From contig CAIVPF010000001.1 in the NCBI GenBank assembly GCA_903907745.1, forward strand, positions 1-40,513: 40,513 nucleotides of DNA. Reading direction: 5' to 3'. The position numbers and the translations under genes are program-made. A model generated the notes under the pieces. The model saw only the letters and a list, made by a program, of their open reading frames with translations. It ran no database searches and was not told where the DNA came from. The DNA is from an uncultured Cytophagaceae bacterium. GTDB lineage: Bacteria; Bacteroidota; Bacteroidia; Cytophagales; Spirosomataceae. Numbering within the stretch: position 1 is the first letter of the stretch; the number at the start of each line of letters is the position of its first letter. Shown in pieces: positions 7,328 through 16,349 of this stretch.

Positions 7328-8076
7328 TAAGTTAAAAGACCGCCATCTACTTGTATCGTTTGACCCGTTACATACGAAGATAAATCCGAGGCTAAAAACA
7401 AACATACTTTTGCCACTTCACTCGGATCACCACCACGACGCAAAGGAATTGATTTTTTCCACTCCTCCACCGTTGCCTCGTTTAATTCACCCGTCATCTC
7501 AGTCTCGATAAAACCAGGTGCGATGGCATTGCAACGAATATTTCTAGATCCTAATTCCAAGGCAACCGATTTAGTGAACCCTATAATTCCAGCCTTGGAT
7601 GCAGCATAATTGGCCTGACCCGCATTTCCTTTAATCCCTACAATCGAGGTTAAATTAATAATTGAACCCGATTTAGCTTTCATCATCGGCTTCGTTGCCG
7701 CTTTAGTTAGATTGAAAACAGATTTCAGATTCACACGCATCACTTCATCCCATTGTTCCTCACTCATGCGCATCAACAAACCATCGCGCGTAATCCCTGC
7801 ATTGTTAATTAATATATCAATCGAACCAAAATCTTCCAGCACCGAATTAACTAAATCCTCCGATTCCTGATAATTGGAAGCATCCGAACGATAACCCTTG
7901 GCCTTGATTCCATAGGAGGATAATTCTTTTTCTAAAGCCTGTCCCTTTTCTACAGAGGACAAATAGGTAAACGCCACTTGCGCACCCGACTCTGCAAACA
8001 AGGTGGCAATCGCCTTACCTATTCCTCGGGAAGCCCCGGTTACTAAAACTACTTTGTTTTCAACAATACCCTTCAT
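7327..8076 (-). CDS. fabG: 3-oxoacyl-[acyl-carrier-protein] reductase FabG
   Basis: A 249-residue classical short-chain dehydrogenase. The NADP(H)-binding glycine motif TGASRGIG is at residues 13-20, NNAG at 91-94, and the catalytic tetrad is complete: Asn116, Ser144, Tyr157 and Lys161 (ANYAASKAG). The C-terminal 'APGFIETEMT' and 'YVTGQTIQVDGG' are typical of FabG, which reduces beta-ketoacyl-ACP in the fatty acid elongation cycle. The start is directly adjacent to the clpC stop (no gap), and its stop overlaps the next gene's start. Other SDR roles cannot be excluded, but the motif set fits FabG closely. Confidence 0.92.
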   Translation of the reverse strand: MKGIVENKVVLVTGASRGIGKAIATLFAESGAQVAFTYLSSVEKGQALEKELSSYGIKAKGYRSDASNYQESEDLVNSVLEDFGSIDILINNAGITRDGLLMRMSEEQWDEVMRVNLKSVFNLTKAATKPMMKAKSGSIINLTSIVGIKGNAGQANYAASKAGIIGFTKSVALELGSRNIRCNAIAPGFIETEMTGELNEATVEEWKKSIPLRRGGDPSEVAKVCLFLASDLSSYVTGQTIQVDGGLLT

Positions 8077-10623
8077 CTATTTTTTCTTTCTAATAACATG
8101 TATCTGTTCGGCATCATCCGCATAATCTGCTTCAATGATCTCGCCTTCAGCCAAAGGCCCTTTTAAAATCTCTTCAGCCAAAATATCCTCTAAATACTTT
8201 TGAATAGCCCGATTCAAAGGTCTCGCACCATATTGAGGATCATAGCCCTTATCTGCGATGAAATCTTTTGCTTTATCCGTTAATAATACTTCGTAACCCA
8301 AATTAGTTAATCGGTTTTTCAACTTGACCAACATCAAATCAATAATCTGATGTAAATCCGATCTTTCAAGCGAATTAAAAATAATGATATCATCCAAACG
8401 ATTAATAAATTCTGGAGCAAAAGCCTTTTTTAAAGCATTTTGAATCGTTGCACGCGCTTGTTCATCGATATTATCCACTTTAGATTTCGTCGAAAATCCA
8501 ATCCCGGAACCAAAATCTTTCAAATCTCGTGCCCCAATATTCGAAGTCATAATGATAATCGTATTCCGGAAATCCACCCGACGACCTAATCCGTCTGTCA
8601 AAATACCATCATCCAATACCTGCAATAACAAATTAAATACATCCGGATGCGCCTTCTCTATTTCGTCTAATAAGATGACGGAATAGGGTTTTCTACGAAC
8701 CTTTTCGGTCAATTGACCCCCTTCTTCATAGCCCACATAGCCCGGAGGCGCGCCGACCAATCGAGATACACTGAATTTCTCCATGTATTCACTCATGTCG
8801 ATACGCACTAAAGCATCTTCTTTATCAAATAAATAGGTCGCCAACACCTTCGCCATCTCTGTTTTTCCAACCCCCGTAGGACCCAAGAAAATAAATGATC
8901 CGATAGGTTTTTGAGGATCTTTAAGACCTACCCTCGTTCTTTGGATCGCTTTAACTAATTTTTTCACTGCATCCGCTTGGCCAATAACGTGCTTAGTCAA
9001 TTCAGATTCCATTAACAGTAATTTCTCGCCTTCCTTAGCCGCTACACGATTTACTGGAATACCTGTCATCTGCGCAATAACCTCGGCCACACTTTCTTCA
9101 TTGACCGTATATTTCTGCTTTTTAGAATCCTCTTCCCAAATCTGCTTTGCCTTTTCTAATTGATCAATTAATTTTTTCTCCCGATCCCTTAATTGAGCCG
9201 CTTCCTCATATTTTTGAGATTTAACGACTTGGTTCTTTTCTTTTTTAACTAGTTCAATTTGATTCTCCAAAGCCACAATATCCGCTGGAACATTAATATT
9301 TGAAATATGCACACGCGCACCTACTTCATCCATGACATCAATCGCCTTGTCGGGTAAGAAACGATCTGAAATATAACGATCTGACAATTTAACCGCCGAA
9401 ATAATGGATTCAGGCGTATAAAGCACATGATGATGCTCTTCGTATTTGTCCTTAATATTATTTAAAATCTCTATAGTCTCCTCCACCGAAGTAGCATCCA
9501 CCATCACCGTTTGAAAACGACGAGCCAAAGCCCCATCTTTTTCAATATATTGGCGATATTCATCCAGCGTTGTAGCTCCTATCACCTGAATGTCTCCACG
9601 GGCCAGGGCTGGCTTAAACATATTCGATGCATCCAATGAACCCGAAGCTCCACCGGCACCCACAATGGTATGTAATTCATCAATAAACAAAATCACGTCC
9701 GTCGACTTCTCTAATTCATTCATCACCGCCTTCATCCGCTCTTCAAACTGACCCCGATACTTCGTACCGGCCACTAAAGATGCGATATCTAAGGTCACAA
9801 CCCTTTTGCCAAACAAAACACGAGAAACTTTCTTCTGAATAATTCGAAGCGCCAAACCTTCCGCAATCGCTGTCTTTCCAACCCCCGGCTCTCCAATTAA
9901 AATCGGATTATTCTTTTTCCTACGTGATAAAATCTGCGCTACTCGCTCGATTTCCTTTTCACGACCCACGATCGGATCTAATTTTCCATTTTCAGCGATC
10001 TTCGTTAAATCTCGACCAAAATTATCCAACACAGGAGTTTTACTTTTTTCTCCACCTTTGGTACTACTCGCAGAAGCACCCGAAGCACCTGCGCCTGATG
10101 AACCACCAGAATACAAACGTGAATCATCATCATTATCGTCCGCATCCGTTGAAGATTTAGGCGAAAGACCTTGATTAGCTCCCGATTGGAATTCCACCAT
10201 TTCTTTGATTAAATCATAGTAGACCTGATGTTTCTCAAGAATTTGAGTCGCTACATTGTCCTCATCCCTTAAAATAGCCATTAACAAATGATCCGTTTCC
10301 ACCAAATTCGTTTTGAAATACTTCGCTTCTAAATACGTTAAGCGAAGCACCTTTTCAGCCTGTTTGGTCAAAGGAATATTTAATAAATTTTGCTTATCAA
10401 AACTAGATTTACTTGTCGAAGAAGTCGAATGCTCAATACTATGGCGTAATTGATCCAAAGAAACCCCCGATTTTAATAACAAATCAATCCCCGGCCCTTC
10501 TCCATCTCGAATCATCCCTAACATCAAATGCTCAGTTCCAATATAATCATGCCCCAATCGCAAAGCCTCTTCACGAGCTAGCGAAATCACTTCTTTTACC
10601 TTATTTGAAAACTTAGCTTCCAT
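8077..10623 (-). CDS. clpC: ATP-dependent Clp protease ATP-binding subunit ClpC
   Basis: An 848-residue HSP100/AAA+ unfoldase. The double Clp-N repeat spans residues 1-145, followed by a low-complexity Ser/Gly/Asp linker (about 150-195). The first AAA+ module has Walker A GEPGVGKT (244-251) and Walker [13 protein letters not shown]-like coiled-coil insert (466-500, [19 protein letters not shown]) is the ClpC hallmark and separates it from ClpA and ClpB. The second AAA+ module has GPTGVGKTE (581-589) and [10 protein letters not shown]. An IGF tripeptide at about 708-710 is the likely ClpP-docking loop. ClpC feeds unfolded proteins to ClpP. The gene lies 48 bases after the WbqC-like gene and abuts fabG. 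Confidence 0.97.
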   Translation of the reverse strand: MEAKFSNKVKEVISLAREEALRLGHDYIGTEHLMLGMIRDGEGPGIDLLLKSGVSLDQLRHSIEHSTSSTSKSSFDKQNLLNIPLTKQAEKVLRLTYLEAKYFKTNLVETDHLLMAILRDEDNVATQILEKHQVYYDLIKEMVEFQSGANQGLSPKSSTDADDNDDDSRLYSGGSSGAGASGASASSTKGGEKSKTPVLDNFGRDLTKIAENGKLDPIVGREKEIERVAQILSRRKKNNPILIGEPGVGKTAIAEGLALRIIQKKVSRVLFGKRVVTLDIASLVAGTKYRGQFEERMKAVMNELEKSTDVILFIDELHTIVGAGGASGSLDASNMFKPALARGDIQVIGATTLDEYRQYIEKDGALARRFQTVMVDATSVEETIEILNNIKDKYEEHHHVLYTPESIISAVKLSDRYISDRFLPDKAIDVMDEVGARVHISNINVPADIVALENQIELVKKEKNQVVKSQKYEEAAQLRDREKKLIDQLEKAKQIWEEDSKKQKYTVNEESVAEVIAQMTGIPVNRVAAKEGEKLLLMESELTKHVIGQADAVKKLVKAIQRTRVGLKDPQKPIGSFIFLGPTGVGKTEMAKVLATYLFDKEDALVRIDMSEYMEKFSVSRLVGAPPGYVGYEEGGQLTEKVRRKPYSVILLDEIEKAHPDVFNLLLQVLDDGILTDGLGRRVDFRNTIIIMTSNIGARDLKDFGSGIGFSTKSKVDNIDEQARATIQNALKKAFAPEFINRLDDIIIFNSLERSDLHQIIDLMLVKLKNRLTNLGYEVLLTDKAKDFIADKGYDPQYGARPLNRAIQKYLEDILAEEILKGPLAEGEIIEADYADDAEQIHVIRKKK

Positions 10624-10671
10624 ATGATTTCTATTTTATACAGCGAAAAACAACACAAACCTGTATTTTGT

Positions 10672-11286
10672 TCAATTAATATTCATTTGTTCCAAAATCC
10701 GACCAGATTCTCTTCCATGGTTCATCAAAACATCCAAAATAGATAAATTTGGAACAAAATCAGTCCCAAAACACTGTCTATATGGCACCGAAACCAAGGA
10801 ATTTAAAACCTCCGTATCACGCTTAGCCTGTATTTGATTGTAAAAGCTTAATCCATCGTAAACCAAAAAATCATCTGTCAACGAATAATCAAATCCTTTA
10901 CTTAAAATTTTCATGCTCAATTTTAAAAAATCAATATTTAAATCTACTAAAAATTTATTTTTTTTCGCAAAAATTGCCTGAATAAATGGTTCAAAATGCT
11001 CAAAAAATGGTGCTTTCCCATAAGCGGCTTGTATCGCCCCCATGTGCCTTCGAACCCAGGCTTGACTATAATCGATTTGAATATCTTTCGTAAATGCCTT
11101 TTGGCCAGGCACATGCAAGACAGGAACGCTAAGTACCTCTACTCCATTAGCTCCTAAAATTTGACAACGATTTCGATACGTCTGTTTGGGAAAATGTTCC
11201 ATTATTTCAAACAGATGACTTTCATCTCTCCGAGTTAATAAGGACATATAGGCCAATGAAGGTAAATAGTGAAGTTCAATGTGCAT
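10672..11286 (-). CDS. WbqC family protein
   Basis: Starting at ATG 11286, this gives a 204-residue WbqC-like protein. It opens with 'MHIELHYLPSLAYMSLL', matching the family's N-terminal His...Tyr-Leu-Pro-Ser pattern, and has conserved 'QTYRNRCQILGANGVEVLSV', 'IDYSQAWVRRHMGAIQAAYG' and 'YFG/FFEHFEP'-type segments. Members are found near polysaccharide or envelope genes, but their biochemical role is not settled. The frame is open 93 bases further upstream, but that part would cross into the start of the divergent acyltransferase gene and does not resemble the family. A TATTTTTG box precedes the gene (11317-11310). It probably heads the clpC-fabG transcript. Confidence 0.85.
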   Translation of the reverse strand: MHIELHYLPSLAYMSLLTRRDESHLFEIMEHFPKQTYRNRCQILGANGVEVLSVPVLHVPGQKAFTKDIQIDYSQAWVRRHMGAIQAAYGKAPFFEHFEPFIQAIFAKKNKFLVDLNIDFLKLSMKILSKGFDYSLTDDFLVYDGLSFYNQIQAKRDTEVLNSLVSVPYRQCFGTDFVPNLSILDVLMNHGRESGRILEQMNIN

Positions 11287-11309
11287 TCCAAAAAATAATC
11301 GGATATTTA

Positions 11310-11317
11310 CAAAAATA
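11310..11317 (-). promoter_or_regulatory. -7 element of the WbqC/clpC promoter
   Basis: TATTTTTG on the minus strand, 23 bases before the WbqC start, matches TAnnTTTG. No well-spaced TTG is visible upstream; the expected -33 zone instead lies close to a 15-base palindrome at 11327-11341, so the promoter may depend on a bound factor. Confidence 0.4.
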
Positions 11318-11326
11318 CGATTAATC

Positions 11327-11341
11327 ACTCGAATTTCGAGT
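11327..11341. promoter_or_regulatory. 15-bp palindrome in divergent intergenic region
   Basis: ACTCGAATTTCGAGT is a perfect palindrome apart from its central base. It lies between the divergent WbqC and acyltransferase genes, 12 bases before the acyltransferase ATG and just upstream of the minus-strand -7 box. The position suits an operator for either gene. No binding protein can be named. Confidence 0.4.
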
Positions 11342-11352
11342 AGCACAAAAGC

Positions 11353-12219
11353 ATGTTTTTCTACAAACTCATCGGGCATTTACCGCTTTTCATCCTATAT
11401 CGCGTGGCCACGCTCATGCAATGGATCTTTTTTTATGTCATTTCCTACCGAAAAAAGGTCATACTCGAAAATATTCGTCGATCATTTCCAAACAAAACAG
11501 AAAAAGAAGTTAGTCAGCTCGGATTTGAATTCTACGGTTATTTAACTGATCAATTAGTTGAATTTTTTAGAGGAGCAGCCATGAGCCAAGAAGAATTATT
11601 GAAGCGCATGGTCATGGGAAATGAAGATGTAGTGAAAGCCTATATAAACAAGGGCATACCCGTTGTCTATGTCGCTGGTCATCAAGGAAATTGGGAATGG
11701 GCTGTGCATCGATTGGCCTTATCAGACATCCAACACGACATTGTCTATCAAAAACTAAGCAGCCCAAGCTTCAATGAATTCACGATGTGGGTACGAAAAC
11801 GTTTTGGAAATAATATCCTATTAGAAAAAAGAGAATCCATTCTAGCCAGCCGGGAACGGAAAGACATTCCACGTGCCATTTGTTTAGCAGCGGATCAGTC
11901 CCCTCAAAAACCCGAAAGTGCCTATTGGACTCAATTTCTACATCAAGACACTGGCTTTTTTACCGGCATGGAGCGTTTTGCCAGAGAATACAAATACCCC
12001 GTATTTTTTGTCGAATTAATTCGCACAAAACGCGGATATTATACCATGACTTTTGAAGAAATCGCAAATCCTCCTTATGAAGTTCTAGAAAAAGGTGAAA
12101 TCATCGAACGATTCGCGCGGCGTTTAGAAAAATCGATTGAACAATACCCAGACCAATATTTGTGGTCACACAAACGCTGGAAGCATTCCAAACCCAGCCA
12201 CCTACAAATGAATTGGTAA
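11353..12219 (+). CDS. Lysophospholipid/lipid A acyltransferase family protein (LpxL/HtrB-like)
   Basis: A 288-residue protein with one N-terminal membrane helix (about 12-32) and the HX4E active-site motif of lipid A secondary acyltransferases (His110 to Glu115, AGHQGNWEW). Downstream are the 'QKPESAYWTQFLHQDTGFFTG' substrate-pocket block and 'DQYLWSHKRWK', near the C-terminus; both are typical of the LpxL/HtrB/MsbB family. It adds an acyl chain to lipid A, or in Bacteroidota possibly to other lipids such as ornithine or serine lipids, at the inner membrane. The stop is separated by one base from the stop of the convergent YciO-like gene. The upstream gap holds a palindrome. Confidence 0.9.
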   Translation: MFFYKLIGHLPLFILYRVATLMQWIFFYVISYRKKVILENIRRSFPNKTEKEVSQLGFEFYGYLTDQLVEFFRGAAMSQEELLKRMVMGNEDVVKAYINKGIPVVYVAGHQGNWEWAVHRLALSDIQHDIVYQKLSSPSFNEFTMWVRKRFGNNILLEKRESILASRERKDIPRAICLAADQSPQKPESAYWTQFLHQDTGFFTGMERFAREYKYPVFFVELIRTKRGYYTMTFEEIANPPYEVLEKGEIIERFARRLEKSIEQYPDQYLWSHKRWKHSKPSHLQMNW

Positions 12220-12220
12220 T

Positions 12221-12847
12221 TTATTGAAAATCAGTACAATCTCCTGCCCCTTCTCGAATTACCTCGGGATCATCTTGCGTTAAATCCACGACGCTCGATG
12301 GTAAAATTCCGCCTACGCCACCGTCTAATACCAAATCCACTTGATTTTCATATTGATCAAAAATCAAACTAGGATCCGTATAATCCTCCACCAATAGATC
12401 GATTTGCTTAATCGTCGTGGTCAACAAGGGGTGTCCTAATTCGCTAACTATTTCCAAAATAGGCATATAATCAGGAATCCGAATCCCTACCGTTTTCTTG
12501 CCTTGAATCAAAACCGAGGGCACCTTCGAACTTGCCGGCAAAACAAAGGTATAGGGACCAGGGAGATAATGCTTTAAGATTTTAAAATTGGCATCACTCA
12601 CCTTGGCAAAATTGGAAATAGAACTTAAATCATGACAAATGAAGGAAAAGCGGTTTTTGTTAGCTTTAATTTGCTTAATTTCACAGATGCGATTAATGGC
12701 TTGTTGGGATAAAATCGAACAACCCAGCGCATACATCGTATCTGTTCGATAAATAATTAGACCATTTTTTTGAAGGACCCGCACAATGCTATCGATGATT
12801 TCTTGTGAATTATTTTTATCGTATAGCTTCAGGTATTGAGCTGCCAT
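12221..12847 (-). CDS. Sua5/YciO/YrdC family protein, closest to YciO
   Basis: A 208-residue protein with the YrdC fold: 'GLIIYRTDTMYALGCSI' (nucleotide-binding opening), 'KANKNRFSFICHDLSS', 'LPGPYTFVLPAS', 'KTVGIRIPDYMPI' and a final 'SSVVDLTQDDPEVIREG'. YrdC/Sua5 enzymes make threonylcarbamoyl-AMP for the t6A modification at tRNA position 37. The sequence layout and length, in particular the 'RTDTMYALGC' and 'IREGAGD' parts, resemble E. coli YciO more than TsaC, and the usual KRPxxxPL loop is changed. Whether it is the cell's true TsaC is therefore uncertain. It is the last gene of the five-gene minus-strand run, abutting the BrkB gene. Confidence 0.85.
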   Translation of the reverse strand: MAAQYLKLYDKNNSQEIIDSIVRVLQKNGLIIYRTDTMYALGCSILSQQAINRICEIKQIKANKNRFSFICHDLSSISNFAKVSDANFKILKHYLPGPYTFVLPASSKVPSVLIQGKKTVGIRIPDYMPILEIVSELGHPLLTTTIKQIDLLVEDYTDPSLIFDQYENQVDLVLDGGVGGILPSSVVDLTQDDPEVIREGAGDCTDFQ

Positions 12848-13774
12848 TTAGTTGGTCGTAAAAAAATCATTTGTCATTTCTTCCTCTTCTACCTCTTCCT
12901 TCACTTGATCAATGCTCGCATTAATCTCAAAACCCACAATTAAAATCAAGGATACAAAATACAACCATACCATTAGGGCAATCAATGAGCCAATAGACCC
13001 ATAAACCTTATGATAAGAGGCGAAATTCACAAGATAATACGAAAATAAATTGGTTACTGAAATCGTCAAAATGGAAGCCGTAATCGATCCAGCATTAAAG
13101 AATTTCCATCGTTTATGAATCGCCGGTGCATAATAATAGATAATCGAAATCGTAAAGAAAAAAACTGAAAAAATAATGAGATAGGTCAAAGATTTGGTCA
13201 AATAAAACGTAAAATCATACTGAATTAAATCTTTTTGGGCGAGGGTTTTCACGACAAAGTTTCCTAAAATAAATACCGTAAAAGCGATCAATAAGACAAA
13301 GGTCAATAAGAAATTTAATCCTACTGCAATAAAGCGTTCTTTGAAAAAACCCCGATTTTCATTTGTTTTATAGGTCAAATTAAAGGACCGAATTAAGGCC
13401 ATTATCCCACTAGTAGAAGCAAATAAGGCAAAAATGAAACCAAAGGATAAAACACCTCCACGCTTTTTGTTGACAATTTCCGAGATCAATTCCGTTAAAT
13501 CACCTTGCAAATTCTTAGGCATCGTGCCTTTTAAAAAACCAATCATTTTAAGGTCTAAATGTTCGATGGGCATATAGGGCAACAAAGAAAACAAAAAGAT
13601 GATCGTCGGGAATACCGCTAAGGTGAAATTATAAGCCACAGCGGCGGCGCGTACATCGATGTCAAATTGGAATATCTTTTGATATAAAATTGAAATAATC
13701 CGACAAAGCACATAATGCTCCTCATATTCCGCCCAAATGGCCTTCAATTCCCGAATTAAATTTTTTCGTTTCAT
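12848..13774 (-). CDS. YihY/virulence factor BrkB family membrane protein
   Basis: A 308-residue protein with about six membrane helices. Family signature segments are visible: 'DIDVRAAAVAYNFTLAVFPTIIFLFSLLP' region (A-x-A-x-A-Y-x-x-x-L-A-x-F-P), 'FALFASTSGIMALIRSFN', 'IYYYAPAIHKRWKFFNAGS' and 'YGSIGSLIALMVWLYFVS'. The family was once thought to include RNase BN, but its role is unknown; an envelope or transport function is likely. The C-terminus is acidic (VKEEVEEEEMTND). The start overlaps the end of the thioesterase gene by 4 bases (ATGA), and the stop abuts the next gene. Confidence 0.92.
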   Translation of the reverse strand: MKRKNLIRELKAIWAEYEEHYVLCRIISILYQKIFQFDIDVRAAAVAYNFTLAVFPTIIFLFSLLPYMPIEHLDLKMIGFLKGTMPKNLQGDLTELISEIVNKKRGGVLSFGFIFALFASTSGIMALIRSFNLTYKTNENRGFFKERFIAVGLNFLLTFVLLIAFTVFILGNFVVKTLAQKDLIQYDFTFYLTKSLTYLIIFSVFFFTISIIYYYAPAIHKRWKFFNAGSITASILTISVTNLFSYYLVNFASYHKVYGSIGSLIALMVWLYFVSLILIVGFEINASIDQVKEEVEEEEMTNDFFTTN

Positions 13775-14181
13775 GAATTAAAATAAGGTCTTAAGGCATT
13801 TACAATCCATTCCGGCGCTTTAACCACTTTTTTCTCGCGCATATTCATAAAAACTAAGGTCGTTTTACCCTCATTTATCAAGTCTCCTTCCGCATTTTTA
13901 ATTCGATAGGAAAATTCAATTTTAGCCGTGGGTAATCGGTCAACCTGACAAATCACCGTTAATTTGTCATCATATAATCCCGGCGCTAAAAACGTAGAAC
14001 TATGCTGATAAACGGGTAATCCTATTCCATTATCCTCCAAATCCTTATAAGAAACGCCTAAACTGCGAAGCGTTTCTACACGAGCAATTTCATATAGCCG
14101 AGCATAATTCCCATAATAGACATAGCCCATTTTATCGGTATCAGCATAACAAACTCGGTAAGTTATCGCGTGTGAATACAT
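13771..14181 (-). CDS. Acyl-CoA thioesterase, 4-hydroxybenzoyl-CoA thioesterase (YbgC/FadM-like) family
   Basis: A 136-residue single hot-dog domain. The active-site strand 'YRVCYADTDKMGYVYYGNY' carries the conserved Asp of the YADTD motif, followed by the long helix 'ARLYEIARVETLRSLG' that defines this group. The enzyme hydrolyses acyl-CoA or acyl-ACP thioesters in the cytoplasm; the chain-length preference is unknown. It abuts mltG upstream and overlaps the BrkB gene downstream, so it is part of the same transcript. It is full length for the family (about 130-140 residues). Confidence 0.92.
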   Translation of the reverse strand: MYSHAITYRVCYADTDKMGYVYYGNYARLYEIARVETLRSLGVSYKDLEDNGIGLPVYQHSSTFLAPGLYDDKLTVICQVDRLPTAKIEFSYRIKNAEGDLINEGKTTLVFMNMREKKVVKAPEWIVNALRPYFNS

Positions 14182-15213
14182 TTATTTGATTTGATGTTCG
14201 TCTAAAGCCTTTTGGTACTTAGCTGCATTTTTTAAATGCTCCGAATAGCTTACCGCAAAATTATGAAATCCAGAAAAATCTTCCTTGGCACAAAAATACA
14301 GGTAATCATGTCTTTCCAAATGTAATACTTTATCCATCACCCTTGGGTCCGGAATGGAAATAGGACCTGGTGGCAGACCAATCAAGCGATATGTATTATA
14401 AGGTGAATTAATCGATGTATATCGACCCGTCACACGTTTAATCGTAAAATCTTTCCATGCAAAAACGATGGTAGGATCTGCTTGGAGCGGCATTTTAACC
14501 TGTAAACGATTCCAATATACCCCAGCTATCCTCGCTTGTTCAGCACTTTCCTTACTTTCACCATATACAATCGAAGCCAGAACTCCCACTTCCGCAGGGC
14601 TTAATCCCAATGCCTTGGCTGCTTGGATGCGATCAGAAGTCCAATAACGATCATATGATTTTTTCATTTTCGCCAAAAAATCCTGGAAGGATATCGTCCA
14701 AAAAACCTCATACGTGTCTGGAATAAATAGACAAGGAATGGTTTCTTTGGTAAAACCAAGTGGTTCCACGATGCTCGAAGAATCTAATAAACGATAGATA
14801 GTCGCAGAATCATAGGCCAATTGACGTCCTAATTTCCCTGCTAAATCTTCTTTTAATCGGATGTTTGAAAAGGTGATTTTCAAAGCATCTTGACTTCCAT
14901 TGCGGAGTTTTCGGATTAACTCCCAATTGCCCGTCGTTTCATAAATCAAATAACGCCCCGCTTTGACACGAGCTGGATAATTAAATACTTTGGCTAAAAA
15001 ACGAAAACTCAATTCATCTCGAATTAAGCCGTGTTTTTCCATGGTGTCCAAGACCGATTCATAAGTTGAACCTTTGGGAATCAACAAAGCAAATGGCTTT
15101 TTATCCACTTGGAAATTCGGCGTTTTAAATATCTGCCAGGCATAATAGGAAAACATCGCTGCCAAAAGCGAGAAGACTAAAATGAAAATTTTAAACTTTT
15201 TATTTGAAACCAT
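14182..15213 (-). CDS. mltG: Endolytic murein transglycosylase MltG (YceG-like)
   Basis: A 343-residue protein from ATG 15213, two bases after the Ldh-family stop. A longer frame upstream is only the shadow of the previous gene. One membrane helix lies at residues 7-25, then a LysM-like beta region ('FALLIPKGSTYESVLDTME'). The catalytic domain has 'VLASIVYGESKES', with the conserved Glu at about 219, 'MPLQADPTIVFAW', and 'YNTYRLIGLPPGPISIPD'. MltG cuts nascent glycan strands at the inner membrane and limits their length. The first Glu of the common 'SIVEKET' form is Tyr here, but the second, family-conserved Glu is kept. Confidence 0.94.
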   Translation of the reverse strand: MVSNKKFKIFILVFSLLAAMFSYYAWQIFKTPNFQVDKKPFALLIPKGSTYESVLDTMEKHGLIRDELSFRFLAKVFNYPARVKAGRYLIYETTGNWELIRKLRNGSQDALKITFSNIRLKEDLAGKLGRQLAYDSATIYRLLDSSSIVEPLGFTKETIPCLFIPDTYEVFWTISFQDFLAKMKKSYDRYWTSDRIQAAKALGLSPAEVGVLASIVYGESKESAEQARIAGVYWNRLQVKMPLQADPTIVFAWKDFTIKRVTGRYTSINSPYNTYRLIGLPPGPISIPDPRVMDKVLHLERHDYLYFCAKEDFSGFHNFAVSYSEHLKNAAKYQKALDEHQIK

Positions 15214-15215
15214 TT

Positions 15216-16295
15216 TTATTGGAGTTTGAAATCTAAATGAAAACGAGTGGCCAACCCACGTAAATCTTCCACAACCGGCTCTAATAAAGGAATTCCGGTC
15301 AATTTCCTTTCTGTTTCTAATTCTCTTTCTGGATCTCCTGGAATCAGCACTTGCTTTCCTTCTACGGCTTCTGCCGAACGGAAACGCTTGATCCATATAT
15401 CCATATCTTTTTGAAATTCTTCCGCCGGGCGAAAAGCATCGATCCGCATCGCGCCTAAAAAATGACCCGTACCCTTTCCTACCTTCTCACCCGCCTGCAT
15501 AAAACCTGCCGTCGCAAAGGGAGGAACCCAAGGGCCGAAATTAGAACCCGAAAGAACCCCAGATAATATATCCACAATCGCACCTAATCCATAGCCTTTG
15601 TGACTACCATGTTCCCGATCGCCCCCTAAAGGCAACAAAGCACCGCCATTCTTAATCGCAAATGCATCATTACTCGGGTTACCTAATCGATCTTGCACCC
15701 ATCCATCCGGTGTATCCATTCCTTTACGTTGCAATATTTCCAATTTACCATAAGCCACCGCCGTAGAGGCGAAATCGGCTACAAAAGCTGGTTCGGTTAA
15801 GGCTGGAATCGCCACTGCAATCGGATTGGTACCTAATAATTTTTCTCGAGAAAAAGTAGGCGTAACTAAGGGAGCTGCGTGCGTCATGGCCCATCCAATC
15901 ATTTGTTGCGGCAATGCCTTCATCGCATGATAACCGGCAATTCCAAAATGATTCGAATTTTGTACGGCAACCCAGCCAGTTCCTGCAATAGCCGCTTTTT
16001 GACAAGCAATTTCCATGGCTTTCGGTGCCACAACCAAGCCTAAACCACGATCGCCATCCAACAAAGCCGTCGAAGGACTTTCGTGTAATATTTGTATCTT
16101 GGGACTAGGATTTAATCGACCGTGATCATATAAACGTACATAGCCTGCTAAACGAGCGACTCCATGTGAATCAATGCCCCGAGCGTCTGCCGAAACCAAC
16201 ACATCCGCTGCCAATTGGGCATCTTCCTCAGGACAACCGATCGACTCAAAAACTGAAGAAACAAATTTCTTCAATACCAAATAATCTGCTTGCAT
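15216..16295 (-). CDS. Ldh family oxidoreductase (malate/L-lactate dehydrogenase type)
   Basis: A 359-residue protein from ATG 16295; a TTG four codons upstream is less likely. Family marks are 'ADARGIDSHGVARLAGY', 'VVAPKAMEIACQKA', 'VQNSNHFGIAGYHAMKA' (with the likely catalytic His), 'LLGTNPIAVAIPA' and 'GGDREHGSHKGYGLGAIVDILSGVLSG'. These NAD(P)-dependent enzymes reduce 2-oxoacids (malate, lactate, ureidoglycolate, 2,3-diketogulonate and so on) and are unrelated to classical LDH/MDH; the substrate is unresolved. It is the first gene of a tight run with mltG, the thioesterase, the BrkB-like gene and the YciO-like gene, with a TATCTTTG promoter box 17 bases before the start. Confidence 0.92.
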   Translation of the reverse strand: MQADYLVLKKFVSSVFESIGCPEEDAQLAADVLVSADARGIDSHGVARLAGYVRLYDHGRLNPSPKIQILHESPSTALLDGDRGLGLVVAPKAMEIACQKAAIAGTGWVAVQNSNHFGIAGYHAMKALPQQMIGWAMTHAAPLVTPTFSREKLLGTNPIAVAIPALTEPAFVADFASTAVAYGKLEILQRKGMDTPDGWVQDRLGNPSNDAFAIKNGGALLPLGGDREHGSHKGYGLGAIVDILSGVLSGSNFGPWVPPFATAGFMQAGEKVGKGTGHFLGAMRIDAFRPAEEFQKDMDIWIKRFRSAEAVEGKQVLIPGDPERELETERKLTGIPLLEPVVEDLRGLATRFHLDFKLQ

Positions 16296-16311
16296 CGTTA
16301 TATTCAAAAAA

Positions 16312-16345
16312 CAAAGATAAAATAAGTATTACATTAAACCGACAA
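16312..16345 (-). promoter_or_regulatory. Promoter of the Ldh-mltG gene run
   Basis: TTG at 16345-16343, a 23-base spacer, and TATCTTTG at 16319-16312 on the minus strand. The -7 box is a perfect TAnnTTTG; the spacer is at the long end of the accepted range. Confidence 0.55.
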
Positions 16346-16349
16346 CAAC

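Noticed and set aside
10638-10666. Inverted repeat ATACAG/CTGTAT before clpC as a stress operator
   Set aside because: It is only 6 bp with a 17-base gap in AT-rich DNA and does not match a known CtsR or HrcA site; likely chance.
11287-11379. N-terminal extension of the WbqC protein
   Set aside because: It would cross the divergent promoter region and overlap the acyltransferase start; family similarity begins at ATG 11286.
15214-15396. 61-residue basic N-terminal extension of MltG
   Set aside because: It overlaps the end of the Ldh-family gene in another frame and would hide the membrane helix; ATG 15213 fits the family.
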